This document shows positions 1-11,900 of a stretch of DNA of 64,000 bases, in pieces. Source of the stretch: Hirudinaria manillensis (taxonomy: Eukaryota; Annelida; Clitellata; Hirudinida; Hirudinidae); NCBI GenBank assembly GCA_034509925.1, contig CM067532.1, positions 5,978,142 through 6,042,141 on the forward strand. Reading direction: 5' to 3'. Numbering within the stretch: the stretch's first letter is position 1; each line of letters starts with the position of its first letter. Under the pieces are notes generated by a model that saw nothing but the letters and a program-made list of their open reading frames with translations, was not told where the DNA came from and ran no database searches. The translations under genes were made by a program, and so were the position numbers.

Positions 1-3000
1 AGAAAAACTAGAAGCCTGGAAAAGCAAAAGAAGAGGGGCAAGCGAATCGTCCGATCACGTGGATGATCATAAGCTTCCTGCCTATCGAGATCAAGAGTTC
101 ACTGTGGAAAATGAAGATGACAAATTCAAAAACTCTTCTAACCTACAAGAGGGAAATAACATCAGAAACGAAATAGGAGAGGTTTTGATTAAACATAGAG
201 AACAATTGGATGATGCTGAGTTTGAGGCCAGCAAAAGGTAAGTACAATTCACTCACCTTAAAGCTAGCTCATGTATCTTTAACATATAATTTTAATTAAT
301 TAACATTAATTTTCCTTGAAAGCTTGAAGGATCAAGAGGAACCAGTCACAAGTTCTCTCTCATCAGACAATGAGGCAGTAGATACTTTGGAGTTTAACAT
401 CAATGGTGAATAGTTGTTTATTTCTAAAAATAGAAAGTACTAAACTATTAAAGTATAAAGTTAAATTAATAACAGGAAGCACCTATCATCTTCTAGAAAA
501 TGGTGACTTTTACTATGAGGTCGACGGACTGCCCGAAGTTGATGAGGATGACGTTGATGAAGAAGATGATGTTGTCTTCCAAAATGCCAAAAAGCCCAGT
601 AAAGTTAAATTTTCAACTCAAAAAATCAAGGTATTGTATTTTGATCATCAAGTTATGGTGGTAATTTGTGAAAAGACATGCATTTATGAGATCCATCTTG
701 TTTCATGTATGGTTGATGTTCTTACTAAGTTTCTAGTTTTAGATTTAATTTTAGGTTGCTTAATATTGCTTAAGTTATATAGTCTATATATAATATAATT
801 ATTATAGATATTATAATTTAATATTAAGGTGTGATCCAAAATTTATATTAAATCCCTATTTGCCATGCGTGGAAAATTCGTCACATTACAACATTAATGT
901 CAGTATATTTGGAGCTTTTATGCTAACTAAGTTTGTTGCATTTACTAATGAGGTGACTAATAATGATTACATTCTTAAAGATTTTGATTATTGAAGATTA
1001 TGATTAATATTTTGTGCTGTATGGATTCAAGTTGTTATAGTTATGCTGGGGCATTCTAGGTTAATATATGTGCTGTGGTTCAATTGTGATTGAATACACA
1101 ATACTATAAGTGACAGAGGGAGTCACAATAATTTGCCTACATGGGAGGTTGAGTGGAGTGCACTTACATGGCTTTTAATACATTTACACCCTCAAATTAC
1201 CACTCATCATTTTTATTATGAATCTTGCTTACAGACTGGATTTTGACGTGAGAAGTTTTAATCAAGACTTTAATTATTAAGCTTTTATCCAAATATTTTC
1301 CTTTCACTGCTTATTCCCCAGCAGATATCCCACAGGCACATCTCGATCTTATCAAAAATGATCAAATGTCATTGCATGGCATTCATATAGTAGTTATTTG
1401 ATTCTGAAATCAGCTAGTCCTCTATTTAGGCTATCATTCTTTACTTCGAATCTGGTGTTTCCATATTCAGATAGAATATTTAAATATGATATTATAGGAT
1501 ATTTAAAGTTTTTTGTAATGCTGCCTTTTATGCAGTCAATAACAACATCTTACTTCAATACCCTGATTTTAAGAGAATCCACTTGTAGCTTGGTGATAAG
1601 AAACAATCTTATCTAGTGAAGATTCCAATTGATATATTCTCCCTGAGTCACTGGACCAATCCTTTCCCCCAACACATATTCAAACACATCCAATCAAACT
1701 GTGGCATCTCCATTCTAACAATCGATTTTGAAACAAATTAATGTAATTATTCATCCTTGCATTTCAGTGCCTATGAATCATTCAGCCTACAGATCCATCA
1801 CTTTCATAGCATCCAATGATGGACTTATGCTTTATAAATTAAATCACTATTACTATCATTGTTGTTGGAATTATCTCATTAGTTTGGGTTTTGGTATTCT
1901 CTTTTTACCTTATACTATGCTTAGAAATAATGTTTTAGCTGCTTCATATTAAATTTCTCCCATGCTAAGATGGCAAGATCTTGGATTCTCACATAGCACC
2001 CATTTAATTGCATGCAGTTACCGAGTTTACGGGAATATCCTGCACTTCCTATTTGATGTAATAATTTGAAACAGTAATTATTTTCATCATTTTCTTTCAG
2101 GTGTTCTCAACTTATTCAGTAGAAGATTATGATCGCAAAAATGAAGATGTGGACCCCATGGCAGCATCGGCTGAGTACGAATTGGAGAAGAGGGTGGAAA
2201 AGATGACTCTGTTCAATGTAGAATTCTATAAAGGTGCTTGTAATTAGCAGTCTAAAATGTCTTCTTAAGTTCAAGGATGTTTAACAATAATTAATTGCTT
2301 TAAATTGCTAATTTCACAATAATTTTTCTTAGGAAATGCAGTAATTCAATAAACTTGTTTTTAAAGGTGATGATGGGCTTGGTCTGAGCATAATAGGAAT
2401 GGGAGTAGGTGCTGATTCAGGCCTGGAGAAACTGGGAATATTTATCAAAACTCTGACACCAGATGGAGCAGCAGAGAGGGATGGAAGGTGGATATTATTA
2501 TCAGATTCTAATTTGTATTGATGAATGATTTAATTAATTGTTTTTCCAAATAGAATTCAAGTCAATGACCAGATAATCGAGGTGGATGGAAATAGCCTGG
2601 TAGGAGTCACGCAGTCATATGCTGCAACAGTTCTCAGGAATACTGCTGGTCTTGTTAGGTTTGCATTCTTAAGACTTACATATTACAATAGTTTTCTTTT
2701 TCAATGATTTTGCTATAAATAAAATAAATTGGTCTCTGACACTGAAGTTATTCAGATATTCAAATCAAATGTCAATAATCCTGTACAGATTCATAATGGG
2801 AAGAGAAAAAGACCCTGCAAATAGTGAAGTAGCCAGACTGATTCAACAGGCGATTGAGCAGGACAAGAGAAGACTAGACGTGCAGAAGCAAGAGTTCTTG
2901 CTTCGTCAACAAATGATAGCTCAGGGGGGAGGTTCGCATTCGGACGATCACAGGTTTGATGACACCGAATCGGAAAGTGAACCCGCTTATCCTTACCCTT

Positions 3001-5513
3001 CCGACGGGAGCTGTGTAAGTACTTTCTTCATTTGTCTAAAGCATTTCATCAAATGTCTTTTTTTTTAATTGTCTTCTGCATACTTTCTACTTGTTTACAG
3101 CCTGATTCACTTCCTCCAAGAGTACCAGGTGAGGGAATGACAGTTAATGACTACCAGGGTATTGATGGATCATCCACAGCCAATAATTCCATTTACATGC
3201 AACTTCTGGAGGTCAGTGTCATTATCGTTAAGGTTTCACAAAGAACTTATTTTATCTCTTGTTTCTTATCCTGCAGGCGCAAAGTCAGATTGCAAGACTC
3301 CAAACAGAGATGGCAAAATTAAATGCTAAAGTTTGAGATAATTAATTTCCTAAAATTACAAATTCAATACATAGATTACATTAAAGAATATTCTAGGTGT
3401 CCTCCTCCGATGCTGCAACAAATCAATTCATGGAAAAATTGATGGAGGCTGAAAAAGTTCTTATGCAAACAAGATTTGAGAAAATCCAACTCCAGGTTTT
3501 TATTATTGTTTTTATATATTTATAAAAATGATATTAACAAGTCAAAGTGAGAGGTGTGGCTGTGTGCATTTTGACAGCATGTATCTGCAAATTTCTAGTA
3601 GAATCATTGCAACAAGCTTAACAATTTTCGGCTACTCGGGATGTTCTCGCTATCATTATTATTGTTATTATTATCATTGTTATTACTGTTGTATTTTGTT
3701 GCTGCTACTTTAGTGAGATAATTTGCATCATCACTTTTTTGGAATTTGCTGCTGTGTGCACTGATGATCCGATGTGATTATTCCCTCTGATCAATTTGCT
3801 ATTTTTATTTGCTGAACTAACTAAATTTTAATAGAGTTCCAATGGGGTTTTTTTTGATTGACTTATTATGAATTGTTCTACAAAATAAAAATAATAATTT
3901 TGTTTTTTCTATGCACAATATGCAAAGTTTTAAAGGTAATAATATCACCCAACTTTTACATTCAGTTATTAATTTCCTAGAATGAAACTCAGAATTATTT
4001 GAAAGCATAGCTAATTCTCTTTAGACATGTGATTCACAATTCTCTGAATGAGTTTTTATATTTGGACACAAATTAAAAAGCTCACTTTCAAATTTGGAAA
4101 ATATTCATAAATAACATTTAATCTATCGTTGTCAATACTCTAACATTTGCTTACACTGGGTTCATGATATTTCTGCAGGAAAGGTTAAAAGAAAAGGAGA
4201 TATTAGACAAAGATAGAGGTCTAAATATTATTGGTGAAACAACCCAAAACAAAGAAGATGCAAAAATGAGGCAATGACCATATTATTCAGTTGTTAAATA
4301 AAGATTTATATTCTGTGCTTTGATTTGTCTTACTCACAAGTTCTCTCTTCAAATTCTCTAGAGAGGAATCCAAAAAACAAGATAGGGACATTGCCATAGA
4401 TATCATCAGGGAAGCTATGGATCAAATCCAAAAGTTGGATATAAAAGTGGGATGTTTCTCAAGTTATTACGTATTTAGATAGGAAAGACCTTACATGTGA
4501 CATTGAATGTACTATTCATTTCGCTTCGTTTGAATTTGCCTACTAGCAATCTGTTTTCCATTAAAGTAAAGGTGGCCTAAGTTCCTTAAGTTACATCACC
4601 ATGTTTCTTTTATTTTGTTTGATTTTAACTTAAGTTAAGTAATCTTACATCACATTAGGTTTGCTAAACACTGATTACAAATGAATGAAAAGTACTTTTA
4701 ATCATCATTATAATCTCATTCTGAATAGATGCAGACAAAGGTTGATGTAATCAAGACGTTGGGGATGTCAATGGAAATCCTGACTAAAGGTATGCTTCTT
4801 GCAACTTACTTTAGGAATGTTGGAAAGTTATTACAATTCCGAAATATGTTCTTTAGATCAAACTAGCACCAGAGGAATCTTTCCCAATGATTACAAGAGG
4901 TTGATATTTCATATTTGAAATGTTTTATTTAAATATCAAGCTCAAATATTTAACATTGTAGGACAATCTCAAACTCAGTAACTGAAAGCACCAGATCGAG
5001 TAAGAGACATGGGCTTGCTTGATCACATTAAAGAACAAGTTGTTTTAAAATATTTATTATGCTAACATTATAGTTACAGATTTCCAGGACATGCAGAACT
5101 CAAAAAATACAGCGGTTGGTTCAAAATCCCTGCTATCCGAAGAACCAGATGTGAGTGACCCACCACAAATAGCATATACAAACACAGAATCATAGAATGT
5201 CGTTTTGTAGGATGTTGAACATTGGGGCACAGAGAAGGTGGTAAAATGGCTACAAGCTAATAATTTGTCCACCTACATAGCTGCTTTTGTTGTCAGAAAG
5301 ATTAATGGTAAACAACTGCTATCACTTGATGCAAGCCAGCTAGAGGTGAACATTCAAATGTTCATAACCATTTAGCATATGTCATCGGCTCATTTTGAAA
5401 TTTTCAAGGATCTCGGGATAACATCCAGGCACGATCTAGAGGCTTTCAAGAAATCGATTGCAGAACTTTCAACCAGAAGCAAGAGAATGCATAGCCAAAG
5501 GCCAAATTATTGA
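1..5513 (+). CDS. Spn: Neurabin/spinophilin, 3' part (PP1-binding PDZ-SAM scaffold)
   Basis: Scaffold that targets protein phosphatase 1 to actin and synapses. The N-terminal actin-binding region lies left of the window. Exons read by phase: 2-237, 323-405, 476-630, 2101-2233, 2367-2487, 2554-2658, 2789-3014, 3101-3211, 3277-3330, 3397-3495, about 4179-4270, about 4362-4446, 4729-4789, 4857-4899, 4962-4999, 5080-5150, 5211-5345 and 5409-5513. An acidic stretch is followed by KVKF, which fits the PP1-docking RVxF motif, near 600-615. Then come the conserved [15 protein letters not shown] block and a PDZ domain ([12 protein letters not shown] carboxylate loop, 2367-2800). Coiled-coil exons (2800-4800) precede a C-terminal SAM domain ([26 protein letters not shown]). 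Stop is TGA at 5511-5513, with a polyadenylation hexamer at 5862. The 4270/4362 junction is ambiguous (see findings). Family assignment is very secure. Confidence 0.95.
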
Positions 5514-5998
5514 GCAAATAGTGTCTACAATTTAAAATTCCAAAGTATTTATTGTTAGCGTCACTACCATGAGGTTTGGATCAAGATGCTCACTTTAAGA
5601 CCAGGCATTCCCATTTCAAACATTCTCAGACGTTTGAGTACATTTTTATTTACCTGCAATGTTACAAATGCTGGACAACTGGACTTTGTTGAACTTAGGT
5701 TTTGTTGCTGTTATGTGTTCTTTGTTAATCATATTTGAGTTAGAACTGATTTGTGAAAGCGGGGCTGACTAGATTTACTCTCATTAAATGCAGCTGCAAT
5801 GGTTTTCTATGCCAGCATGATGATATTTATACATCATGTTGCCATTTACATTTCATTTGTCAATAAAATATTTATAAAGTATTCATTCTCTCTTTGTATA
5901 TCAGTGTTTCTTCTTATCAAAAGATTGTCAATATAGTATAGTATTGCATAGTATAGGGTGCATTTGTATCGATTTGGCACTTTAGCTTTTTATTAGTC

Positions 5999-6065
5999 GT
6001 AGATCAGAGACAACCAATCAGTCACAATAATCAGACTGGGGCGGCAATCAATCTCATCACCTCAA
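5999..6065 (-). ncRNA. SNORD31: C/D-box snoRNA, U31/snR67 family, copy 1
   Basis: Read on the minus strand: C box GTGATGA at 6060-6054, guide GCCGCCCCAGT followed by D' box CTGA at 6034-6031, a degenerate C' box (TGACTGA), and D box CTGA at 6007-6004. Box order, spacing and the guide closely match metazoan U31 as I recall it. The guide is complementary to ACUGGGGCGG in the large-subunit rRNA P-loop. The fifth nucleotide upstream of D' pairs with the second G of the GGGG run, equivalent to E. coli G2251 and yeast Gm2619. End points are estimates around the boxes. Confidence 0.88.
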
Positions 6066-6090
6066 ACGCTGTGAAAATTCGTGAGTATTC

Positions 6091-6144
6091 GACCAATCAG
6101 TCACAATAATCAGACTGGGGCGGCAATCAATCTCATCACCTCAA
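6091..6144 (-). ncRNA. U31-like snoRNA, copy 2, truncated (D box missing)
   Basis: C box at 6139-6133, guide and D' box are identical to copy 1. The sequence corresponding to the D box and 3' stem is absent because the duplication junction lies at 6090. Without a D box it is unlikely to form a stable snoRNP, so it is called a broken copy. Confidence 0.7.
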
Positions 6145-6284
6145 ACGCTGTGAAAATTCGTGAGTATTCGTTCTCTCTTTGTATATCGGTGTTTCTTCTC
6201 ATCAAAAGATTGTCAATACAAGTATAGTATTGCATAGTATAGGGTGCATTTGTATTGATTTGGCACTTTAGCTTTTTATCAGTC

Positions 6285-6351
6285 GTAGATCAGAGACAAC
6301 CAATCAGTCACAATAATCAGACTGGGGCGGCAATCAATCTCATCACCTCAA
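6285..6351 (-). ncRNA. SNORD31: C/D-box snoRNA, U31/snR67 family, copy 3
   Basis: C box GTGATGA at 6346-6340 and D box CTGA at 6293-6290, with the same CCGCCCCAGT guide before D' CTGA. It is nearly identical to copy 1 because it lies in the duplicated block. Confidence 0.87.
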
Positions 6352-6369
6352 ACGCTGTGAAAATTGTCT

Positions 6370-6437
6370 CGAGGTCAGAAGTCAACCAATCAGTCACATT
6401 AATCAGACTGGGGCGGCATGAAATCTCATCACTCCAA
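6370..6437 (-). ncRNA. SNORD31: C/D-box snoRNA, U31/snR67 family, copy 4
   Basis: C box GTGATGA at 6432-6426, D' CTGA preceded by the GCCGCCCCAGT guide, D box CTGA at 6378-6375. The spacer before the guide and the flanks differ from copies 1 and 3, while boxes and guide are kept. That is the pattern expected of functional constraint. Confidence 0.87.
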
Positions 6438-6459
6438 GCAGAATCTTTAACATGATACT

Positions 6460-6526
6460 CAGGATCAGAGAATAACCAATCAGTCATTTTAGTCAGACTG
6501 GGGAGGCATGTATCTCATCATCTCAC
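6460..6526 (-). ncRNA. C/D-box snoRNA, U31/snR67 family, copy 5, variant guide
   Basis: C box ATGATGA at 6521-6515 is a perfect RUGAUGA, and D box CTGA lies at 6468-6465. The guide reads GCCTCCCCAGT where the other copies read GCCGCCCCAGT, giving a U:C mismatch at one guide position. The nucleotides selecting the methylated G are unchanged. Confidence 0.82.
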
Positions 6527-6564
6527 CGGCACGCATTAAATGCAATCTAAAACTTATATCAACT

Positions 6565-6632
6565 AAGAGTCAGAGATAACCAATCAGTCATAATTAATCA
6601 GACTGGGGCGGCAAACAATCTCATCATTTGAA
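6565..6632 (-). ncRNA. SNORD31: C/D-box snoRNA, U31/snR67 family, copy 6
   Basis: C box ATGATGA at 6627-6621 and D box CTGA at 6573-6570, with the standard guide and D'. It forms a recent ~116-bp tandem pair with copy 7, including the flanking AT-rich spacer. Confidence 0.88.
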
Positions 6633-6680
6633 AAATTAATGGCTCAAACCAGACTTTAAAATTTGTTTTAAAAAGATATT

Positions 6681-6748
6681 AAGAGTCAGAGATAACCAAT
6701 CAGTCATAATTAATCAGACTGGGGCGGCAAACAATCTCATCATTTGAG
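6681..6748 (-). ncRNA. SNORD31: C/D-box snoRNA, U31/snR67 family, copy 7 (promoter-proximal if transcribed on minus)
   Basis: C box ATGATGA at 6743-6737 and D box CTGA at 6689-6686; guide and D' are identical to copy 6. It is the first unit on the minus strand and is preceded by an AT-rich stretch and a possible short host exon near 6841-6895. Confidence 0.88.
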
Positions 6749-7083
6749 AAATTCAACTAATAAAACCAGATTTAAAAGTTTGTTTAAAAAAATATATCTG
6801 GCAAGCTTTACACCACACGACCACAAACCCTACCAGATACCTCAAAACGAAGCGAGAAAAGATCGACAGTAGAGGAAGCTAATCTCGAGGAGGAGACGTA
6901 TACAATAATATTGTCAAATTTTATTTTATGTAATGTTGGAATTAGTTTAATAAAATTATTTTTATTTATCATTATTAATTAAAAAAATTATTTAATATTA
7001 ATTAATTGTTGAAATGTTTGTTGTATTTATATTTTAGATCGATTTTATTATTCTCCCTTTTATTGAATATTTTAATTGAAAAA

Positions 7084-7413
7084 ATGTCACGCTTGAATTT
7101 TGTATTTTCATCATTGCAAAATACAAAAAGTAGAGGCTACGATACTTTTGGAGCCCCCCCCCCAATTCTTTTGCAATTAATTATGCATTCAGGGAGGGGT
7201 CTTCTTAGAAGAGGAGCTGCAGTTTGTTCAAAAAAGGTGATTTACTGTAATAACTATTTTGTTCATTATTATTTTTAATATTAACTGACATTGGAGGCAA
7301 GACCAAAAATTTCCGACGGCCGACATATTCGCGAAAATTCTCAATTACTACTAAATATTCATGAGCTTGTTAATCAGGTCGAGAGGCGTGGTCTTGTTTA
7401 TCGCGCAGTTTAA
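7084..7413 (+). CDS. Small basic protein, 89 aa, two exons, unrecognised
   Basis: Exon 1 (7084-7236, 51 codons) and exon 2 (7297-7410 plus TAA) join in phase 0 across a 60-bp GT-AG intron. The product starts MSRLNFVF, is rich in Arg/Ser with no acidic residues near the start, and continues through GAPPPILLQLIMHSGRG to ERRGLVYRAV. A basic, hydroxylated N-terminus could be a mitochondrial presequence, but that is inference. The joined frame and clean splice sites are the only support. No family was recognised. A run of nine C bases lies in exon 1. Confidence 0.5.
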
Positions 7414-8961
7414 GAAATGCAAAATTAAAAGTGGTATTCGGTGGAATACCATTAATAGTTGAAATAATATTTATTTTATAAAGCCTCTAATAGTTTTTTA
7501 AATATTTAATATTTTAAAATACTTTTCCTCTTTGATAATATTTTTGGTTATCTTCCTTAAAAAAACACGAGTGCCAAGCCTGGCCTCAGGTTGTCGACCC
7601 ATAAGATTACCAATTGGGTCAGTTTGACTCACTTGAAACCTTGATGTTAAATTAAATGATATTTTTTAAAAGTTTTATTAATGAATGAATAAATTGACCC
7701 TTGAGAATAGATGACAGGTAATTTCTTTGCAATCTAAGGTTTAAGAAGGGAGAAGGAACGGAATCGACAAAATCTTTTTTCCAAAGAATATGAAAGGCCT
7801 ACGTCAATAATTAAGCATATAAAACGACAGTAAATTATGGAATTGATAATGTCATGATTGTACCAACAAATAAGTTGCCTGAGGGGTTGACAAGGTTTGA
7901 AACAAGTCTACCTGTGATTTTCGCATCAGCATATTGAATTAGCTCACTTCGTTAGCTAAAGCAAACAATCATCTGTTGATTGTAAACTTTCCCAAGCAAG
8001 TCAAATTTAATCACAAAAACGTCTAAGCAGAATAATGAAATCATGAAAATATTTATATTTGGCCAGTTTTTGGAATATCAAATTTTAGCGCAACCAAAAA
8101 ATCATTGATTACAAGAATAGCGCGGCAATAGTCTTGTTAAATTTGAGATGGCGGGAGTACAATTTTTTTTAGATCAAATTTAAGATTGAGATAGAATAGC
8201 AGGCGATACTAACATACTTTCTCCCTAATTCTATTACCTCGACGTTTTTAAAAAGGGTGTTTAAGTGAAATAAATGCAATAGCTCCGTGATAAAGTTTAT
8301 GTTCCGTCTTTAATCAAAATTAGGTTTTCGGTCGATGTTTGACTATTCACGTGTTCCTAATCTCATCAAGTGCGCCTGTTATTTATGAATAATGTAGAAA
8401 ATAATTTTTCACCTTTTACAAAGTTATGTTTCATATGGGGTTATGGTTAGTGTTAAGATTAGTTCTTTCGCACAGGCTCTAAGTTTCAACTTTGACAGGC
8501 TAAAGATGGGGATGCTAATGGTTCATCCAGACATCTTAGAGAGGAACTTTTCCCTTAAAAATTCAAGGATCCAAAATCAGCCAAATAAATTTGACATGTT
8601 CAAATTATTAAATAAATCACATATGGTGGTATAAAGAATTGAGAATGAGAGCAGCGAGTCTGGTTAAATTATTCAATCTGCACGTGTCAAAAGATGATAG
8701 AAAACCTCGTCAAATTGACAAAGCATTGTTTCATGATGAGTGATAGCAAATCTCACCAAATTCGCAATTCATGAAAGGTCTAAAATGCTAATTTCTATTG
8801 TAGTGAAGGATAAAGTGGTGCCGCTGGTGCGAGTTATTCTAAACTCATTTGAATTCAATAATGCCCAAAGTTTAAATCCCATATTATAAGTGCTGGTTCA
8901 CCTAGTAAATTGCGACTAAATATAAACATAGATATCTGATTCTCTATTTCGAACATCTAAA
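7414..8961. other. Intergenic, no gene recognised
   Basis: AT-rich sequence with short open stretches only (for example 8443-8634 +). I see no splice-supported coding exons or RNA genes here. It includes the 5' flank of the SLC5 gene. Confidence 0.6.
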
Positions 8962-11900
8962 ATGTATGAAAATAACTTTACGAATTCCACAGACAGATAC
9001 GTATTCCAGAATAATAGATTTACAGTGTGGGATTATGTCGTTTTCGCGTTAATCCTTGCAATATCATCTGTCATAGGTCTTTACTATGGTTGTATAGGAA
9101 AGAAGCAATCTTCGACTTCAGAGTTTCTCATGGCAGGAAGATCCATGGGTATCTTACCAGTGGCGTTGTCTCTCTTAGCGAGCTTCATGTCTGCCATCAC
9201 GTTGCTTGGAACTCCTGCTGAAATTGCAATATTTGGAACTCATTACTGGATGATTGCATTTTCATATTTTTTCGTTATTCCAGCAGCTGCCTATGTTTTC
9301 GTGCCGATATTTTATTCTCTCAACCTCACTAGTGTTTTTGAGGTAAGGGTTCAATTTAACTAACTGAATTTTGCATTCATTTCACACTTCAAGTTCATCC
9401 GTATGCTGTGTCAACATAAAGTATTTAAATACATTTTGAAAGGGCAGGATAAAAACTTTTCAATGTTGAATCCCAAATACATTAAATAAACTTAAATGTG
9501 ATTTAAATCTACGAATAATTGATACTTATAGTTTTAGTATAATTTATGGTTTTAATCTTTAATTATTAATCAATTTAACTGTTTTATTACAATATTACAT
9601 ATATGATGAATTCCTAAACTTTTACTTTGAAGAACCAAAATTCGCGGAAAGTTTTCTAAGCATAATAATGCCATTATTTTCAGTACCTTGAAAGAAGATT
9701 TAGTCGCGGAGTTCGGACTTATGGCTGCATAACCTACATCGTGCAAACTGTTAAGTTTTCTCCAAATATCATCAAAATTGGTTTAATGATGTTGTGTTAC
9801 AATTTCCAATTCTTTCAGGAAATGTACTTAGCCCTGGTTTTGTATGCCCCATGTCTGGCTCTGAGCGTTGGTTGGTGATTATGAGAAATCCATTAAATAG
9901 TTATCAAATATTTATTTTTGTCTTATCGTTTTCAAAACCTAAACACTGAAGAATTAGCTTCGCTACAAACTTATCTTTACATAAAATGTCGATATAATAA
10001 AATATTTAAATAAACATTTAAAATAAATCCATGTTCAGTAACAGGACTAAACAAATGGATAGCCGTTTGTTCAGTTGGAATAGTATGCACTTTCTACACA
10101 ACCGTGGTATGATTGATGAATTTGTTAAGACTGCATCATAAAAGCCAGATGAATGATTTTGAATTTAATTTTAAGGGCGGTATGAAGGCAGTGATGTGGA
10201 CCGATGTAGTCCAAATAATTCTTATGTTTCTTGGCATGATCGGCGTTATCGTCCAAGGAGCTATTGATTTTGGAGGATTTGGAAATATTTGGAGAATCAA
10301 TGAGGAGCATCAAAGAGTCTTTTTCTGGGAGTGAGTTAGAAGTTCAGATTACCTTTAATAACTAGTTCAATAACTCAAGTAATGAATTGTGGTGAATATT
10401 TCATTAATATAAAATATAATAAAATTTATTTTTCGATTTTTTGCAGTCCTAATCCAAATCCTATCATCAGGCACACTTTCTGGTCGCTAGTAGTTGGTGG
10501 AACCTTTACATGGCTAGCAATTTACGGTGTCAACCAAGCACAGGTACAACGAGCACTTTGCACACCGACTTGCCATCAGGGGCAGATGTTAGACTTTGCC
10601 TTCGTTTCCAAATAACAGAGACATCATTTTGTGTGATGTAAATTAAATAAAACGCAAATATTAGGTATAAAGGAAATTATCTCACGGTACATTAGTAAAC
10701 GTGAATAACTGTGATGCAAAGAAAAGAAAGACATGGGAAAACTTTACGCCACAAAATCAATGAAAGAGTCAATGTGCAGAAGAGAAAAAAACCATTAGGA
10801 TGAGGATGAGGAGGAGGAAGAGGGATAACGTTTGTTACAGGAAAGGTGTTGATAGGGACGGTTGTATGTTAAAGTCACATTCATAACTACATTTAATTTT
10901 GAAAATGCTGGTACATAGCTAAAATTGTATCTTCCGAATTCACACTGTTGTATACTCTATATCTTGATAGATAATAGATATCTTCTATTCAGAGCCATGT
11001 GGATTAATTTACCTGGATTGATTGCCTTACTTACCATATGTTCCTTGTGCGGAATGACACTGTTTGCGGAATTTTCAGAATGTAATCCTTTGAAGCGAAA
11101 TTACGATAAAGATCAGGTTGGATTTTCATAACTTTATTTCAATAAATGGTTAGTTAAGCAAAATGGTAACTAAAGAAAACCACTTACAACCACCTACCTA
11201 CGTCAACCTATTCTAAAAAGAATTTAATTACTTAATTTAATTTACTTATAAAAACAAATTTTGATTTACAGCTCCTTCCTCTTTATGTCATGGAGAAAAT
11301 GAATTATCCAGGGTTTCCTGGATTTTTTACTGCTTGCATATTTTGCGGAGCGCTAAGGTTAATTCCAACTTTTGGAGAACAACCGAATTGAAAATAACCT
11401 AATTTTACAAATTATTCGAAATCTCAAAAAATTAATCATCTTTAAATCAGTACCATATCTAGCGGACTAAATTCCTTGGCGGCAGTTTTTCTACAGGATT
11501 TATTGCTGAACTATCACTTTAAAGATTTGCCTGACAAAAGAGCTGCTTTGGCCTCAAAAATTTTATGTGAGTTGTTTAACGTTTCCTAAGTTTGCTAAGG
11601 CATAATTGCAAACCAAATGTCTTAGAAATATTGATTCTCTTAATTCTACCATCATCAAATTAATTGAAATTAACTAATTTTCAACGGTAGCTATGGCTTT
11701 TGGGGCAGTAATGATTCTTCTCACATTTGTGGCTTCCGTCCTCGGAGGAATTTTAGAAGTAATTAAATGATTGTTTGTTCGACTTGTTAGTTGCAACTGT
11801 AATGAGCTAATTTTGCATTATAAATCGATTGCAAGTAATTCTTTGTTACAAATGTAATCGATCAGGCAGCATTGGCAATTTTCGGAGTTATTGGCGGTCC

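Larger units (their letters stand above)
5881..6375. repeat. Imperfect ~283-bp direct duplication at 5' side of snoRNA array
   Basis: The block at about 5881-6090 (TTCATTCTCTCTTTGTATATC onward, through the first snoRNA unit) recurs at about 6166-6375 with few differences. The duplication junction at 6090 cuts a snoRNA unit and leaves a truncated copy at 6091. It begins directly after the spinophilin polyadenylation region. Confidence 0.85.

Noticed and set aside
6255..6455. 66-codon plus-strand frame through the snoRNA array
   Set aside because: It is an antisense reading of the snoRNA repeats with no conserved protein or splice support.
10544..10620. Donor-like CAG|GTACAA at the end of YGVNQAQ in the SLC5 gene
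   Set aside because: The family continues VQRA after NQAQ, and reading on to the donor at 10588 restores phase with the next exon.
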